Below are positions 1 to 5,591 of a stretch of DNA of 6,358 nt, piece by piece. Source of the DNA: JBDTLH01 sp039934875 (GTDB taxonomy: Bacteria; Acidobacteriota; Terriglobia; Terriglobales; Acidobacteriaceae); contig JBDTLH010000068.1 of the NCBI GenBank assembly GCA_039934875.1, forward strand, positions 1 through 6,358. Direction: 5' to 3'. How positions within the stretch are numbered: the stretch's first letter is position 1; each line of letters begins with the position of its first letter. The position numbers and the translations under genes were made by a program. A model generated the notes under the pieces. It ran no database searches and was not told where the DNA came from. It saw only the letters and a list, made by a program, of their open reading frames with translations.

Positions 1-1600
1 GATGCTGCGCAATCTCGCGCCCCAGGAATATCTCCTGGTCCTTCTTGCCATAGGTCAGCGGTCCGAGCTGGCTCATGCCGAACTCGCACACCATACGCCG
101 CGCCATCTCGGTCGCGCGCTCGATATCGTTTCCCGCCCCAGTGGACATCTGATTGAGGAAGAGCTCTTCCGCGATGCGTCCGCCCATGAGAATGGCGATG
201 CGCGTCTCCAGGTATTCCCGGGTGTAGTTGTGCTGATCAGTCTCCGGCAACTGCATGGTGACTCCCATGGCCATGCCGCGCGGACTAATCGTGACCTTAT
301 GCAGCGGATCGGAGTTGGGCAGCCGGGTCGCCACCAGCGCGTGCCCCGCCTCATGATAGGCCGTCACCTTCTTTTCCTCCGGCGTCAGCAGCATGGATTT
401 CCGCTCTGCGCCCATCAGTACCTTGTCTTTGGCGATCTCGAAATCCACCATCAGCACCGCTTTGCGGCTCTGGCGGGCGGCGATCAAGGCCGCCTCGTTC
501 ACCATATTGGCAAGGTCGGCGCCGGAGAAGCCCGGAGTCCCGCGCGCCAGCACATTCAACTCCACGTCGCCTTCCATGGGGATCTTGCGCGTATGCACGC
601 GCAGTATCTCTTCGCGTCCGCGCACATCCGGCAGATTGACCACCACGCGGCGATCAAAGCGCCCGGGGCGCAACAGCGCCGGATCAAGCACGTCCGGACG
701 GTTGGTGGCGGCGACCAGGATCACGCCATCATTCGATTCGAAGCCGTCCATCTCCACCAATAACTGGTTGAGCGTCTGCTCGCGCTCATCGTGTCCGCCG
801 CCCAGGCCTGCGCCGCGATGCCGGCCCACCGCATCGATTTCGTCGATGAAGATGATGCAAGGGGCGTTTTTCTTGCCCTGTTCAAACAGGTCACGTACCC
901 GGCTTGCACCCACGCCAACAAACATTTCGACAAAGTCTGAACCTGAGATGGAGAAGAAGGGAACATTCGCTTCGCCCGCCACCGCGCGCGCCAGCAAGGT
1001 CTTACCTGTTCCCGGAGGTCCCACCAGCAGCACTCCCTTGGGAATCCGCCCGCCCAGCTTTTGGAACTTTTGTGCCTCACGCAGAAACTCAATAATTTCC
1101 CGCAGCTCTTCCTTCGCCTCGTCCACCCCAGCGACATCCTTAAATGTGATCTTCTTCTGCTGCATGGAGAGCAGCCGCGCCTTGCTCTTGCCGAAGGAGA
1201 GCGCCTTGTTGCCGCCGTTCTGCATCTGCCGCATCATGAAGAACCAGAAGCCGACCAATAGCAGAATGGGCGCGAAATTGATAAGCCCCGACATCCACAA
1301 GCTTCCGCCCGGGTCCTTAAACGTGGTCGCGACTCCCTTCTCAATCAACAGGTCATTCAGTTTGGGGTAATTCGCCGGGGCGATCGTATGGAAGGCGGTA
1401 TTGTTCTTATACTTGCCGTGAACATCTTGCCCGGTTACGTCCACCGCCTGCACATCGCCGCTCTCGACCTTGCTCATGAACTGGCTGAAAGAGACGTTCT
1501 CTTCATGGCTCTGCGAAGAGACCGAAACCACCCTCCATAGCAGGACGACGGAGAGAAGGATAACCACCCAAAACAAAACTGTCTTCACTGTAGAATTCAC
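1..1600 (-). CDS. ftsH: ATP-dependent zinc metalloprotease FtsH (C-terminus missing)
   Basis: FtsH is a membrane-anchored hexameric AAA+ protease that unfolds and degrades misfolded membrane proteins and short-lived cytosolic regulators. The frame reads without interruption for 533 codons from a GTG at 1600 to the window edge. About 100 C-terminal residues are missing relative to the usual length of about 640. Order: N-terminal membrane segment (about residues 6-26), a periplasmic FtsH extracellular domain (about 30-103), a second membrane segment (about 105-123), then the AAA+ module. That module has Walker A GPPGTGKT (194-201), Walker B IIFIDE (249-254) and the second region of homology with NRPDVLDPALLRPGRFDRR (300-318). 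The protease domain has the zinc site HEAGH (416-420) and the likely third ligand Asp492 in TGAGNDIERAT. All catalytic residues in view are intact. The GTG start is chosen because AGGAG lies 5 nt upstream; a second in-frame GTG is four codons further in. It is divergent from folC. Confidence 0.97.
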   Translation of the reverse strand, partial: MNSTVKTVLFWVVILLSVVLLWRVVSVSSQSHEENVSFSQFMSKVESGDVQAVDVTGQDVHGKYKNNTAFHTIAPANYPKLNDLLIEKGVATTFKDPGGSLWMSGLINFAPILLLVGFWFFMMRQMQNGGNKALSFGKSKARLLSMQQKKITFKDVAGVDEAKEELREIIEFLREAQKFQKLGGRIPKGVLLVGPPGTGKTLLARAVAGEANVPFFSISGSDFVEMFVGVGASRVRDLFEQGKKNAPCIIFIDEIDAVGRHRGAGLGGGHDEREQTLNQLLVEMDGFESNDGVILVAATNRPDVLDPALLRPGRFDRRVVVNLPDVRGREEILRVHTRKIPMEGDVELNVLARGTPGFSGADLANMVNEAALIAARQSRKAVLMVDFEIAKDKVLMGAERKSMLLTPEEKKVTAYHEAGHALVATRLPNSDPLHKVTISPRGMAMGVTMQLPETDQHNYTREYLETRIAILMGGRIAEELFLNQMSTGAGNDIERATEMARRMVCEFGMSQLGPLTYGKKDQEIFLGREIAQH

Positions 1601-1605
1601 TGTTG

Positions 1606-1610
1606 CTCCT
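1606..1610 (-). promoter_or_regulatory. Shine-Dalgarno site of ftsH
   Basis: On the minus strand the sequence reads AGGAG, then 5 nt (CAACA), then GTG. This is a near-ideal ribosome binding site. It decides for the GTG at 1600 over the in-frame GTG at 1588, which would be 17 nt away. Confidence 0.75.
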
Positions 1611-1612
1611 AA

Positions 1613-1648
1613 AACTGAACGAAGAACTGGACGAAGGACTGACGAACT
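1613..1648. repeat. Imperfect 12-bp tandem repeat in the ftsH leader
   Basis: On the plus strand the units are AACTGAACGAAG (1613-1624) and AACTGGACGAAG (1625-1636), identical at 11 of 12 positions. A degenerate third unit, GACTGACGAACT (1637-1648), matches if one base is deleted. The array lies just upstream of the ftsH ribosome binding site, so it would be transcribed as a pyrimidine-rich 5' leader. No function is evident. It could be chance slippage. Confidence 0.5.
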
Positions 1649-1796
1649 TTGGCGTTCACACACAGATGCGCTGGTACATGCTTAGATGCTTCCGGTCTCT
1701 ATTTGTCTTCACCCGGCATTCTAGATTTTACTCCGGTTTGCGCTCGACCCGCGCACCAAAGCCAGTCTTTCGTTGATTAGAATCACAATGATACCC

Positions 1797-3125
1797 ATGC
1801 CGACCTATGCTGCCGCCGTCGAGGGCCTCTATGCGCTGGGCGCCGAACTGGCGCCCCATCGCAAGTTTGACCTCGAGCCTATGCGACGATTGATTGCGGC
1901 CATGGGCCATCCTGAACTTAGCTTCCCCTCCGTGCTGGTCGCGGGCACCAACGGCAAAGGCTCCACCTCGGCGACCCTCGCCAGCATTCTAACGTCTTCG
2001 GGCTATAAGACCGGCCTCTATACCTCTCCTCACCTTATCAAGGTGAACGAACGCATTCGCGTGGACGGCGCACCCATCGAGGACGCTCGCTTTGCGGAGC
2101 TCTATGGCAAGGTTCAGACCATCGCCGACGCACTGGTAGAAAGCGGGGAGTTGGCTCTCAAGACGAGCTTCTTCGAGATACTTACCGCCATGGCGTTCCA
2201 GCACTTTGCTGATATCGGCGTCGAGGTTGCGGTACTTGAGGTGGGACTGGGAGGCCGCCTCGACGCCACCAACGTCGTCGAGCCGCTGATCTCCGTGATC
2301 ACCGATGTTGACCTCGACCACCAGCAGTGGCTGGGCAATACCATCGAGGAGATCGCCCGGGAGAAGGCCGGCATCCTGCGCCAGAATGGGACGGCGGTCC
2401 TGCTGCCGCAACATCCCAAAGTCAACGGAGTCATCGGGGAGGTCGCGATGTCTCTTAACGTACACGCGGCCAACGCTGCTGACATGCTTCCCTGCACCGC
2501 TCCCGGAGGTGGTCCTGCTCCTTCGGCGGCTTACGAAATTGCCTGGTTGGACTCCTCTATCCGCATCGACTCTCCGCTCCTGGGAAGACACCAGTGGAGA
2601 AACATCGCACTTGCCCTCAAAACAGCGGAGCAGCTCAAGCGGCGCTTCGGATTCGAGAAAATTACTCGTTCCGGCGTACAAGAGGGTGTGCGCAGCACCC
2701 GCTGGCCGGGAAGGTTCCAGCGAGTGTCTCACAACGGACGCGAATATGTGGTTGATGTTGCACACAATCCTGCCGGTGCATGGGCACTGCGCTCGGCATT
2801 GTCTCAGTACGAGGCGGAATCAAGCTTGACACTAGTCTTCGGCGCCATGCAGGATAAGCGCATCGCGGAGATGGCTTCGGTATTGTTCCCCATCGCCGAG
2901 AGGGTCATTCTTACCCAGGCGCACTCCGCGCGCGCCGCCACTTGCCGACAAATCGCGGCCCAGGCGGCACATACAGGGGGAGAATTCCTGCTTTCAGAAA
3001 CCGTGAACGAGGCTCTGGAGATGGCCGAAAAAGTAACTCCCCCCAGTGGAACCATAGTAGTTACCGGGTCTGTCTTCGTAGTGGGCGAGGCGCTGGCGAC
3101 GCTTGCACCGGAGTCGGCGGCTTGA
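1797..3125 (+). CDS. folC: Bifunctional folylpolyglutamate synthase / dihydrofolate synthase
   Basis: FolC adds L-glutamate, with ATP, to dihydropteroate (making dihydrofolate) and to reduced folates (polyglutamylation, which retains them in the cytoplasm). It belongs to the Mur-ligase superfamily. At 442 residues from the ATG at 1797 it has normal family length. Visible motifs: P-loop GTNGKGST (50-57), YTSPHLIKVNERIR (75-88), EVGLGGRLDATNV (148-160), and the DVDLDHQQWLG block (170-180) followed by EEIAREKAGI (184-193), whose lysine is the usual modified residue. The C-terminal Mur-ligase domain carries VDVAHNPAGA (319-328) and ends in VVTGSVFVVGEAL. Start choice is uncertain. TTG 1773, ATG 1788 and ATG 1797 are all in frame and none has a good ribosome binding site. 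I prefer 1797 because MPTYAAAVEGLYALG matches how the family usually begins. The stop overlaps the probable start of the next gene. Whether both activities are present cannot be told from sequence alone. Confidence 0.95.
   Translation: MPTYAAAVEGLYALGAELAPHRKFDLEPMRRLIAAMGHPELSFPSVLVAGTNGKGSTSATLASILTSSGYKTGLYTSPHLIKVNERIRVDGAPIEDARFAELYGKVQTIADALVESGELALKTSFFEILTAMAFQHFADIGVEVAVLEVGLGGRLDATNVVEPLISVITDVDLDHQQWLGNTIEEIAREKAGILRQNGTAVLLPQHPKVNGVIGEVAMSLNVHAANAADMLPCTAPGGGPAPSAAYEIAWLDSSIRIDSPLLGRHQWRNIALALKTAEQLKRRFGFEKITRSGVQEGVRSTRWPGRFQRVSHNGREYVVDVAHNPAGAWALRSALSQYEAESSLTLVFGAMQDKRIAEMASVLFPIAERVILTQAHSARAATCRQIAAQAAHTGGEFLLSETVNEALEMAEKVTPPSGTIVVTGSVFVVGEALATLAPESAA
3110..3113 (+). promoter_or_regulatory. 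Shine-Dalgarno site for the TTG start of the acyltransferase gene
   Basis: GGAG within the last folC codons lies 8 nt before the TTG at 3122. This supports that non-ATG start, because no in-frame ATG or GTG precedes the membrane segment in the region downstream of folC. Confidence 0.5.
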
Positions 3126-3931
3126 GCACTGCCCCGACGACTGAGCAAATTCCGGGCGCAGATGGTCATGGATTGTCACATTTTTTTAGTCGACTTCGCT
3201 CATATTTATTCTATGTTCCGCTAGTTTTCCTTTATACCGGCATCTTAGGGATCGTATCACTGGTTCTCTCAACCTTCGACCAAGATGGACGACTGCAGCA
3301 CGCCACCGCCAGGCTTTGGTCGCGGCTAATCTTGTTTACCCTGGGGCCAAAACTCGACATCATTACCGAGGGAGCAAATGCCGTCAACTGGAATAGGCCT
3401 ACAGTATTTGCCGCCAATCATATTTCTGCTATGGATATTCCCCTGCTTTACGCGGGATTGCCGACCTCTTTTCGCATTGTTGCAAAAAAGGAGCTCTTTC
3501 GGCTTCCCTTCCTGGGCTGGCATCTGCGCCGCTCCGGACAGATCGCAGTCGATGCCAGCAATGCCCGGGCGTCCTTTCGCTCTCTTCACCGCGCCGTCGC
3601 CGCAATCCAGCACGGACATCCGGTAGTGATATTCCCCGAGGGCGGCCGCTCCCCCAGCGGCGAGCTTCTGCCCTTTAGGTCTGGGCCCTTCTATCTCGCC
3701 ATCAAGGCGCAGGTCCCGGTCACTCCTATCGCGATTATCGGCACCTACGAGATGCTGCCCATGAACACCTACCATGTCATGCCGCGTCCGCTGAAGCTGG
3801 TGGTCGGCGCACCGATCCCGATCGACGGCTATACACTGCGCGATTTGGACAAGCTCGGCGCCAAGGTAGAGGCCGCGATTCGCGAGCTCTACCAGCGCAA
3901 TCTAGGAGGGTCGGCGTCCCCGCCGACCTAA
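3122..3931 (+). CDS. plsC: 1-acyl-sn-glycerol-3-phosphate acyltransferase (PlsC/LPLAT family)
   Basis: This enzyme transfers a fatty acyl chain to lysophosphatidic acid to give phosphatidic acid, the second acylation of phospholipid synthesis, at the inner membrane. The product is 269 residues, a usual size. A hydrophobic membrane segment spans about 28-50 (YLFYVPLVFLYTG and onward). The catalytic HX4D motif is NHISAMD (His100, Asp105), and the substrate-binding block FPEGGRSPSGELLPFRSG spans 171-188. An intermediate motif, around KKELFRLPFLGW (122-133), is also in place. The start is taken as the TTG at 3122. It overlaps the folC stop as TTGA and has GGAG 8 nt upstream, which implies translational coupling to folC. 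A TTG at 3173 is the alternative. The frame stays open upstream into folC, but that part is not protein-like. The last eight residues (GGSASPPT) are encoded by a palindrome, so the true conserved protein probably ends near residue 260. Acyl preference cannot be read, and other LPLAT acyltransferase roles remain possible. Confidence 0.9.
   Translation: MSTAPTTEQIPGADGHGLSHFFSRLRSYLFYVPLVFLYTGILGIVSLVLSTFDQDGRLQHATARLWSRLILFTLGPKLDIITEGANAVNWNRPTVFAANHISAMDIPLLYAGLPTSFRIVAKKELFRLPFLGWHLRRSGQIAVDASNARASFRSLHRAVAAIQHGHPVVIFPEGGRSPSGELLPFRSGPFYLAIKAQVPVTPIAIIGTYEMLPMNTYHVMPRPLKLVVGAPIPIDGYTLRDLDKLGAKVEAAIRELYQRNLGGSASPPT
3909..3928. repeat. Perfect 8-bp hairpin at the 3' end of plsC (REP-like candidate)
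   Basis: GGTCGGCG and CGCCGACC flank a TCCC loop, a perfect GC-rich stem that ends immediately before the final base of the acyltransferase coding sequence's last sense codon region and its TAA. A second copy of GCCGACCT (3942-3949) lies 20 bp after the first (3922-3929). The left arm could therefore pair alternatively with 3942-3952, giving nine Watson-Crick pairs, one G-U pair and one mismatch over 11 positions. The position at a convergent gene end suits a dispersed REP-type palindrome or an RNA-stabilising or terminating stem. Dispersal elsewhere in the genome cannot be seen here. Confidence 0.6.
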
Positions 3932-3963
3932 CCCACCGGGAGCCGACCTCCCTGAACGCGTTT
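3932..3963. terminator. Possible terminator in the convergent plsC / C26-hydrolase junction
   Basis: Only 32 bp separate two convergent genes. On the plus strand, the alternative hairpin (left arm 3905-3915, right arm 3942-3952) is followed after 8 nt by five T residues (3961-3965). That gap is longer than in a classical intrinsic terminator, so the call is weak. No matching stem with a T-tract was seen for the minus-strand genes. Confidence 0.25.
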
Positions 3964-4707
3964 TTACCGCCCCGCCAGCGATTCCATGATGGCTCGCGGC
4001 ACCCAAGCACGCACCGCACCCGCGAACTCCTCAAACAGCTTGCGCGAGAGCCCTTCGCTATCGAAGGTCCGTTCGGGATGCCACTGCACAGCGACTACCC
4101 AGTGCTCCGGCGCGGTGCCCTCGACTGCCTCAATCACGTCGTCCAGCGGAGAGCGGGCGCTGATCTTCAGACCGTCCCCAGGCACTCCAACAGCCTGATG
4201 GTGGCTGGAATTGACCGGCGCGCCATTCGAACCTGCCAACTTTGACAGCAATGATTCCGCTTCGATCCGAATTTCGTGGGCGCGCAACGGCTTCGACGCG
4301 GGCTGGTGGTCAACCGGCGTTGTTTCGAGATGTTGGATCAGCGTGCCACCGCGCCAGACGTTAAGGCTCTGCATTCCATAGCAGATACCGAAAATCGGCT
4401 TGTACAGATTATGCGCGTCCTGCAGCAGCAACTCGTCGAGGTTGTCCCGCAGCGGGTCAGCACTGCAGGTCTCTGAAATCCTTACCGCACCATACTTTTG
4501 CGGAGCGACGTCGGCGGGACTGCCCGGCAGCAATATACCTCGGCAATTCGAGATCAACCGGGCCACCTCCTCGGGGGCGGCAGGGCTGGGAATGAGCACT
4601 GGCTCCAGCCCGGCCGCGCGCAAGGATGCGTCGTAGTGGACTGTACTGCGCTCGTTGTACTCCAGCTTACTCGAGTGCGGCTCAGGGATCGCGACCTTAG
4701 GTTTCAT
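3964..4707 (-). CDS. Class-I glutamine amidotransferase-like gamma-glutamyl hydrolase (peptidase C26 / PuuD-like)
   Basis: This family hydrolyses gamma-glutamyl amide bonds. The best-known member, PuuD, splits gamma-glutamyl-GABA in putrescine breakdown, but the substrate here is unknown. The protein has 247 residues, normal for the family. Visible signs: LLPGSPADVAPQKYG (59-73), which corresponds to the LLPGGxDVxPxxYG signature; the nucleophile elbow FGICYGMQSLNV (106-117) with Cys109; NSSHHQAV (166-173); and VQWHPE (207-212) giving His210 and Glu212 of the triad. There is no signal peptide or synthase domain, so it acts alone in the cytoplasm. The ATG at 4707 lies 7 nt after the rsmG stop, so the two are probably co-transcribed. 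No good ribosome binding site was found just ahead of it, which fits translational coupling to rsmG. Because neighbouring folC makes gamma-glutamyl chains, a folate-related role is conceivable, but it is on the opposite strand and nothing shows this. Confidence 0.9.
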   Translation of the reverse strand: MKPKVAIPEPHSSKLEYNERSTVHYDASLRAAGLEPVLIPSPAAPEEVARLISNCRGILLPGSPADVAPQKYGAVRISETCSADPLRDNLDELLLQDAHNLYKPIFGICYGMQSLNVWRGGTLIQHLETTPVDHQPASKPLRAHEIRIEAESLLSKLAGSNGAPVNSSHHQAVGVPGDGLKISARSPLDDVIEAVEGTAPEHWVVAVQWHPERTFDSEGLSRKLFEEFAGAVRAWVPRAIMESLAGR

Positions 4708-4714
4708 GATGGGT

Positions 4715-5374
4715 TCAGCATATCTTAAATTGATCTCCTCTGGTCGCCAGCAGCACCTTGGTGTTATTGGCGGCGCTCACTTCGCGCACTGAAGCGAAGA
4801 CTGTGAGGTCAGGAGACTTCTGCTTGCGGCCAGCCATGATCGCCAGTGTTCCACGTGGAACCAGCAAGGAGTGAGCCACTGAAACCATCTTTTCCATCTT
4901 ATCTACCGCTCTCATTGCGACCAAGTCCGCCTGATTCGTAAGGCCTTCTGCTCGGTTCGCGAATACCGAACAGTTGTTTACGCGCAGTTCACGAACCAAT
5001 TCTCTTAGAAACACTGCTTTCTTGGCCTGCGATTCGATCAATGTCACCCTTAGCTCCGGCTGTGATAGTGCTATGGGAACCCCGGGGAAGCCCGCACCCG
5101 ATCCCAAATCGAAGAGCGTTTTGCCCGCCAAATCGGACTGCTCGCCGAGCAACGAAGACAACGCCAGCGATTCCCCAAAGTGCCGGCATACAATCTCCGC
5201 TGGATTGCGAATCGCTGTGAGGTTGGTGCGCGCATTCCACTTCTGCAATAACTCCAGATACCTCCGCAGCAGCTCAACCGTCATTGGAGCAACGCCCTGT
5301 GGGCAATACGGCGCCAACAGCCTCTCTACGTCCAAATTGCCGCTGAAGACCTTCCCCCCGCCCATGCTGCCCAT
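4715..5374 (-). CDS. rsmG: 16S rRNA (guanine-527-N7)-methyltransferase RsmG (GidB)
   Basis: RsmG uses S-adenosylmethionine to methylate N7 of G527 in the 530 loop of 16S rRNA. Loss of this mark in known bacteria gives low-level streptomycin resistance. The product is 219 residues, typical length. Landmarks: an N-terminal helical part with LLQKWNARTNLTAIRNPAEIV (42-62), HFGESL (65-70), the SAM-binding glycine loop FDLGSGAGFPGVPIAL (88-103), and the acidic post-motif LIESQAKKAVFL (112-123). The start is taken as ATG 5374. GGAGG (5393-5397 on the minus strand) is 18 nt upstream, rather far. ATG 5365 three codons later is an alternative, and the true start is not certain. The segment VPRGT (172-176) is encoded across a parS-like palindrome. 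The gene lies beside parA, as rsmG often does near the replication origin, but the partner mnmG (gidA) is not adjacent on this side; a C26 hydrolase follows instead. Confidence 0.95.
   Translation of the reverse strand: MGSMGGGKVFSGNLDVERLLAPYCPQGVAPMTVELLRRYLELLQKWNARTNLTAIRNPAEIVCRHFGESLALSSLLGEQSDLAGKTLFDLGSGAGFPGVPIALSQPELRVTLIESQAKKAVFLRELVRELRVNNCSVFANRAEGLTNQADLVAMRAVDKMEKMVSVAHSLLVPRGTLAIMAGRKQKSPDLTVFASVREVSAANNTKVLLATRGDQFKIC
4848..4861. promoter_or_regulatory. Candidate parS site 1 (inside rsmG)
   Basis: GTTCCACGTGGAAC is a perfect 14-bp palindrome. The known parS consensus is TGTTNCACGTGAAACA. This copy keeps the CACGTG core and the GTT..AAC ends and differs by having GG where the consensus right arm has GA. 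An identical copy lies 648 bp away beside parA. ParB binding is inferred from resemblance and context. Confidence 0.75.
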
Positions 5375-5591
5375 CCTAAATGGTGCTGCTCTCCTCCAAT
5401 CTCCTGCAATGCTACGCTCTAGAGTGCAACTAAATACCTGGTCAGCGGCGACCGAGTGCTTCCCAGCGGTGATCTACGGATATCTTCGGTGCTCCGTTCC
5501 ACGTGGAACCCCGCTTTCCACCTCAAAACTGTCTCGTTCTCCACAGCCATTCGCTTGCCGCCTCGGGAGATGAGCGGTAATCTGAATGGCA
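5375..5591. other. Divergent rsmG-parA intergenic region
   Basis: This spacer of about 215 bp separates leftward rsmG from rightward parA and should hold both promoters. It contains parS-like site 2, the GGAGG of rsmG and a small symmetric CTCTAGAG at 5412-5419. I saw no persuasive -35/-10 pair, no RNA gene and no plausible small ORF. Cluster-type origin features (repeated DnaA boxes, AT-rich unwinding element) are absent. Confidence 0.5.
5496..5509. promoter_or_regulatory. Candidate parS site 2 (upstream of parA)
   Basis: This is a second exact copy of GTTCCACGTGGAAC, sharing one further base (C) on the right with site 1. It lies 82 bp before the preferred parA start, in non-coding DNA, so codon use cannot explain its symmetry. 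It is a likely ParB-binding centromere-like site and could also let ParB influence parA transcription. Confidence 0.8.

Larger units (their letters stand above)
1601..1796. other. Divergent ftsH-folC intergenic region
   Basis: This spacer of about 195 bp should hold the promoters of both ftsH (leftward) and folC (rightward). It contains the ftsH ribosome binding site and the 12-bp repeats. I could not find a convincing sigma-70 -35/-10 pair. An AT-rich spot at 1724-1731 reads TAAAAT on the minus strand but has no acceptable -35 at 16-18 bp. No RNA gene, inverted-repeat operator or credible small ORF was seen. Confidence 0.5.

Noticed and set aside
2..1370. Long plus-strand open frames (2-763 and 393-1370) opposite ftsH
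   Set aside because: They lie antisense to intact, strongly conserved FtsH motifs. Their products are rich in His/Arg/Ser with no recognisable domains, as expected from the complement of GC-rich coding sequence.
1680..1691. 12-nt match to a conserved 23S rRNA segment (minus strand AAGCATCTAAGC) in the ftsH-folC spacer
   Set aside because: The flanking bases do not continue the rRNA match and no rRNA secondary structure follows. It is most likely coincidence.
1703..1731. TTGTCT ... TTTTAC as a possible folC promoter
   Set aside because: The spacing is 17 bp, but the -10 hexamer is a poor match to TATAAT, so it is not reportable as a promoter.
1989..2765. 258-codon minus-strand open frame inside folC
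   Set aside because: It is fully contained in folC with intact FolC motifs on the plus strand, and has no family features of its own.
5412..5419. CTCTAGAG palindrome in the rsmG-parA spacer
   Set aside because: It is only 8 bp, with no second copy and no known operator resemblance; such palindromes are expected by chance.
5537..5545. TTCTCCACA, one mismatch from a DnaA box, near parA
   Set aside because: It is a single imperfect 9-mer with no companion boxes or AT-rich unwinding element, so it does not support an origin inside this window.
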